Source: Leptospirillum sp.
Lineage (GTDB): Bacteria; Nitrospirota; Leptospirillia; Leptospirillales; Leptospirillaceae
Assembly: GCA_027343785.1 (NCBI GenBank)
Contig: DAHWKF010000130.1
Coordinates: 1 to 14,162, forward strand
DNA: 14,162 bases
Direction of reading: 5' to 3'
This document shows, in pieces, positions 13,415 to 14,162 of the stretch. Both the position numbers and the translations under genes were made by a program. Position 1 is the first letter of the stretch. Each line of letters begins with the position of its first letter. A model generated the notes under the pieces. It did not search any database. It worked only from the letters and a program-made list of their open reading frames with translations, and was not told where the DNA came from.

Positions 13415-13513
13415 ACGACTTGAATTTCACATTTTTATCAATTGAACGCTGTTAATCTTGAATATTTCGTATCATTATTCTGTAAGGAAATTTGACGGAT
13501 GTTAAATATAATG

Positions 13514-13539
13514 ACAGGTTATAGTCAATTGTTGTCTGT
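13514..13539. promoter_or_regulatory. candidate upstream activator dyad
   Basis: ACAG (13514-13517) and CTGT (13536-13539) form a dyad separated by 18 bp with an internal CAATTG. It lies about 100-125 bp upstream of the -24/-12 element, the usual distance for an enhancer-binding protein. The arms are short, so chance is possible. Confidence 0.22.
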
Positions 13540-14005
13540 TAGAGATCAAGAGGAAGCACGATTCGCACCAATCAGGGCGGGTTGTTGGAGGTTTGCGGCG
13601 CACTTTCCGTAAAGCCAGAAAGGATTCTCAACAGATAAGACCCGACAAAACCTCCTGAGGAACGATAACCCCCTCAATTTCTTCCTGCATTCCTCTCGTA
13701 ACGCTACTCCCAATACTGTCGTCGATATCGATGAGGGCTAGGCCATACCTATGGACGTTTCGAAGAGGGACTTCGGAAGGAATCCGTGAATGGACGGGGA
13801 CCGGGAGGCATCCAGGGTGAGGGTAACCACAAGGCAAAAAGGGGAGAGTTTTCATTCCGGCCTTGTACCGTGGGATTTTTCTTTGACCTCACCCCTCCCC
13901 TTATCTTGACGTGTCTCGCTTTCAGGAAGGAGGGAAAATATTCGCCAGAAATGGAACAGAGAGGAAAAGACCGGAGGATTGAATCTCTTAACTATAGATG
14001 AAATA
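13540..14005. other. gene-poor stretch between the PEP-CTERM promoter region and tRNA-Ala
   Basis: Apart from one doubtful small reading frame (13628-13855), I see no gene. An 8-bp inverted repeat, GGAGGTTT near 13587 and AAACCTCC near 13658, is present. A CCTCACCCCTCCCC stretch near 13887 resembles the repeat-like element at the moeB-thrC junction. No clear terminator follows the tRNA. Confidence 0.4.
13628..13855 (-). CDS. hypothetical small ORF, doubtful
   Basis: This would encode a 75-residue protein of unknown function. The N-terminal third is rich in Pro, Gly and His and partly built from a low-complexity CACCCTGG-type sequence. The second half (LALIDIDDSIG, then SSVTRGMQEEIEGVIVPQEVL) reads more like a real protein and could be a remnant of a larger gene. 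The ribosome site is poor, no family is recognised and nothing adjacent supports a role. Confidence 0.22.
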   Translation of the reverse strand: MKTLPFLPCGYPHPGCLPVPVHSRIPSEVPLRNVHRYGLALIDIDDSIGSSVTRGMQEEIEGVIVPQEVLSGLIC

Positions 14006-14081
14006 TGGTGGAGCTGAGGGGGATCGAACCCCTGACCTCAAGACTGCCAGTCTTGCGCGCTCCCAACTGCGCCACAGCCCC
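14006..14081 (-). tRNA. tRNA-Ala (anticodon GGC)
   Basis: The minus strand folds as a standard 76-nt tRNA. The acceptor is GGGGCTG pairing with CAGCTCC, with one G-U pair. The D stem is GCGC/GCGC with loop AGTTGGGA. The anticodon stem CAAGA/TCTTG holds the loop CTGGCAG, giving anticodon GGC, which reads alanine GCC/GCU. The T stem is AGGGG/CCCCT with loop TTCGATC. The discriminator is A and the 3' CCA is encoded (complement of 14006-14008). Confidence 0.96.
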
Positions 14082-14162
14082 ATATCGAATTCCCTTGTGA
14101 AACATCTTCCGCGATAAAATCAAAAAGGAAGAACAAGAATATGGTCCGGCGAAAAAAAACCG

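Noticed and set aside
13492..13512. + strand TTGACG and TATAAT as a sigma-70 promoter
   Set aside because: The two boxes are only 9 bp apart and there is no gene in that direction.

Overview
The window looks like chromosomal DNA of a Gram-negative, exosortase-carrying bacterium of moderately high G+C. A standalone NIL protein, CysO-type sulfur carriers, a short archaeal/Thermotoga-like AhcY and a PEP-CTERM protein with a sigma-54 promoter fit Nitrospirota (for example a Leptospirillum relative) or a neighbouring deep lineage. That placement is inference; no ribosomal or other phylogenetic marker is present. Every gene I can support lies on the minus strand, so transcription runs from high to low coordinates.

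Region by region, in transcription order: tRNA-Ala(GGC) (14006-14081); a gene-poor stretch with one doubtful small ORF; a PEP-CTERM surface protein (12490-13326) behind a near-perfect -24/-12 promoter; about 1 kb with no convincing gene (11497-12489); isocitrate dehydrogenase icd (10223-11473) with its own terminator; then a compact, apparently single operon from 10164 to 2477; and finally an IS4-family insertion sequence (about 1-2476) directly after the last operon gene.

The operon is the main interest. A sigma-70-type promoter is followed at once by what reads as a SAM-II (SAM_alpha) riboswitch, an alternative hairpin and a rho-independent terminator, then metK, ahcY, thiS, cysK, moeB/thiF (copy A), thrC, cysO-like carrier, NIL protein, moeB/thiF (copy B) and a JAMM peptidase (Mec-like). 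Gaps are 70 nt or less and four junctions overlap or nearly touch. MetK makes SAM and AhcY recycles SAH to homocysteine. The other genes form two E1-like-enzyme/sulfur-carrier pairs that would make protein thiocarboxylates as sulfur donors, plus two PLP enzymes (CysK, ThrC) that act on activated amino acids and the peptidase that frees carriers. SAM would thus feed back on the whole sulfur-amino-acid set.

Both sulfur carriers are encoded with residues after the terminal glycines: the CysO-like protein ends Gly-Gly-Cys-Arg, and ThiS ends Gly-Gly-Gly plus nine residues. An E1 enzyme needs a free Gly-Gly carboxylate, so both look like pro-proteins needing proteolytic maturation, and a JAMM peptidase sits in the same operon. 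The known precedent is QbsE/QbsD of thioquinolobactin synthesis, where a GG-Cys-Phe tail is trimmed. A further point is the insertion sequence, whose transposase carries a DruA-like (DUF4338) domain fused to a Tn5-type DDE transposase.
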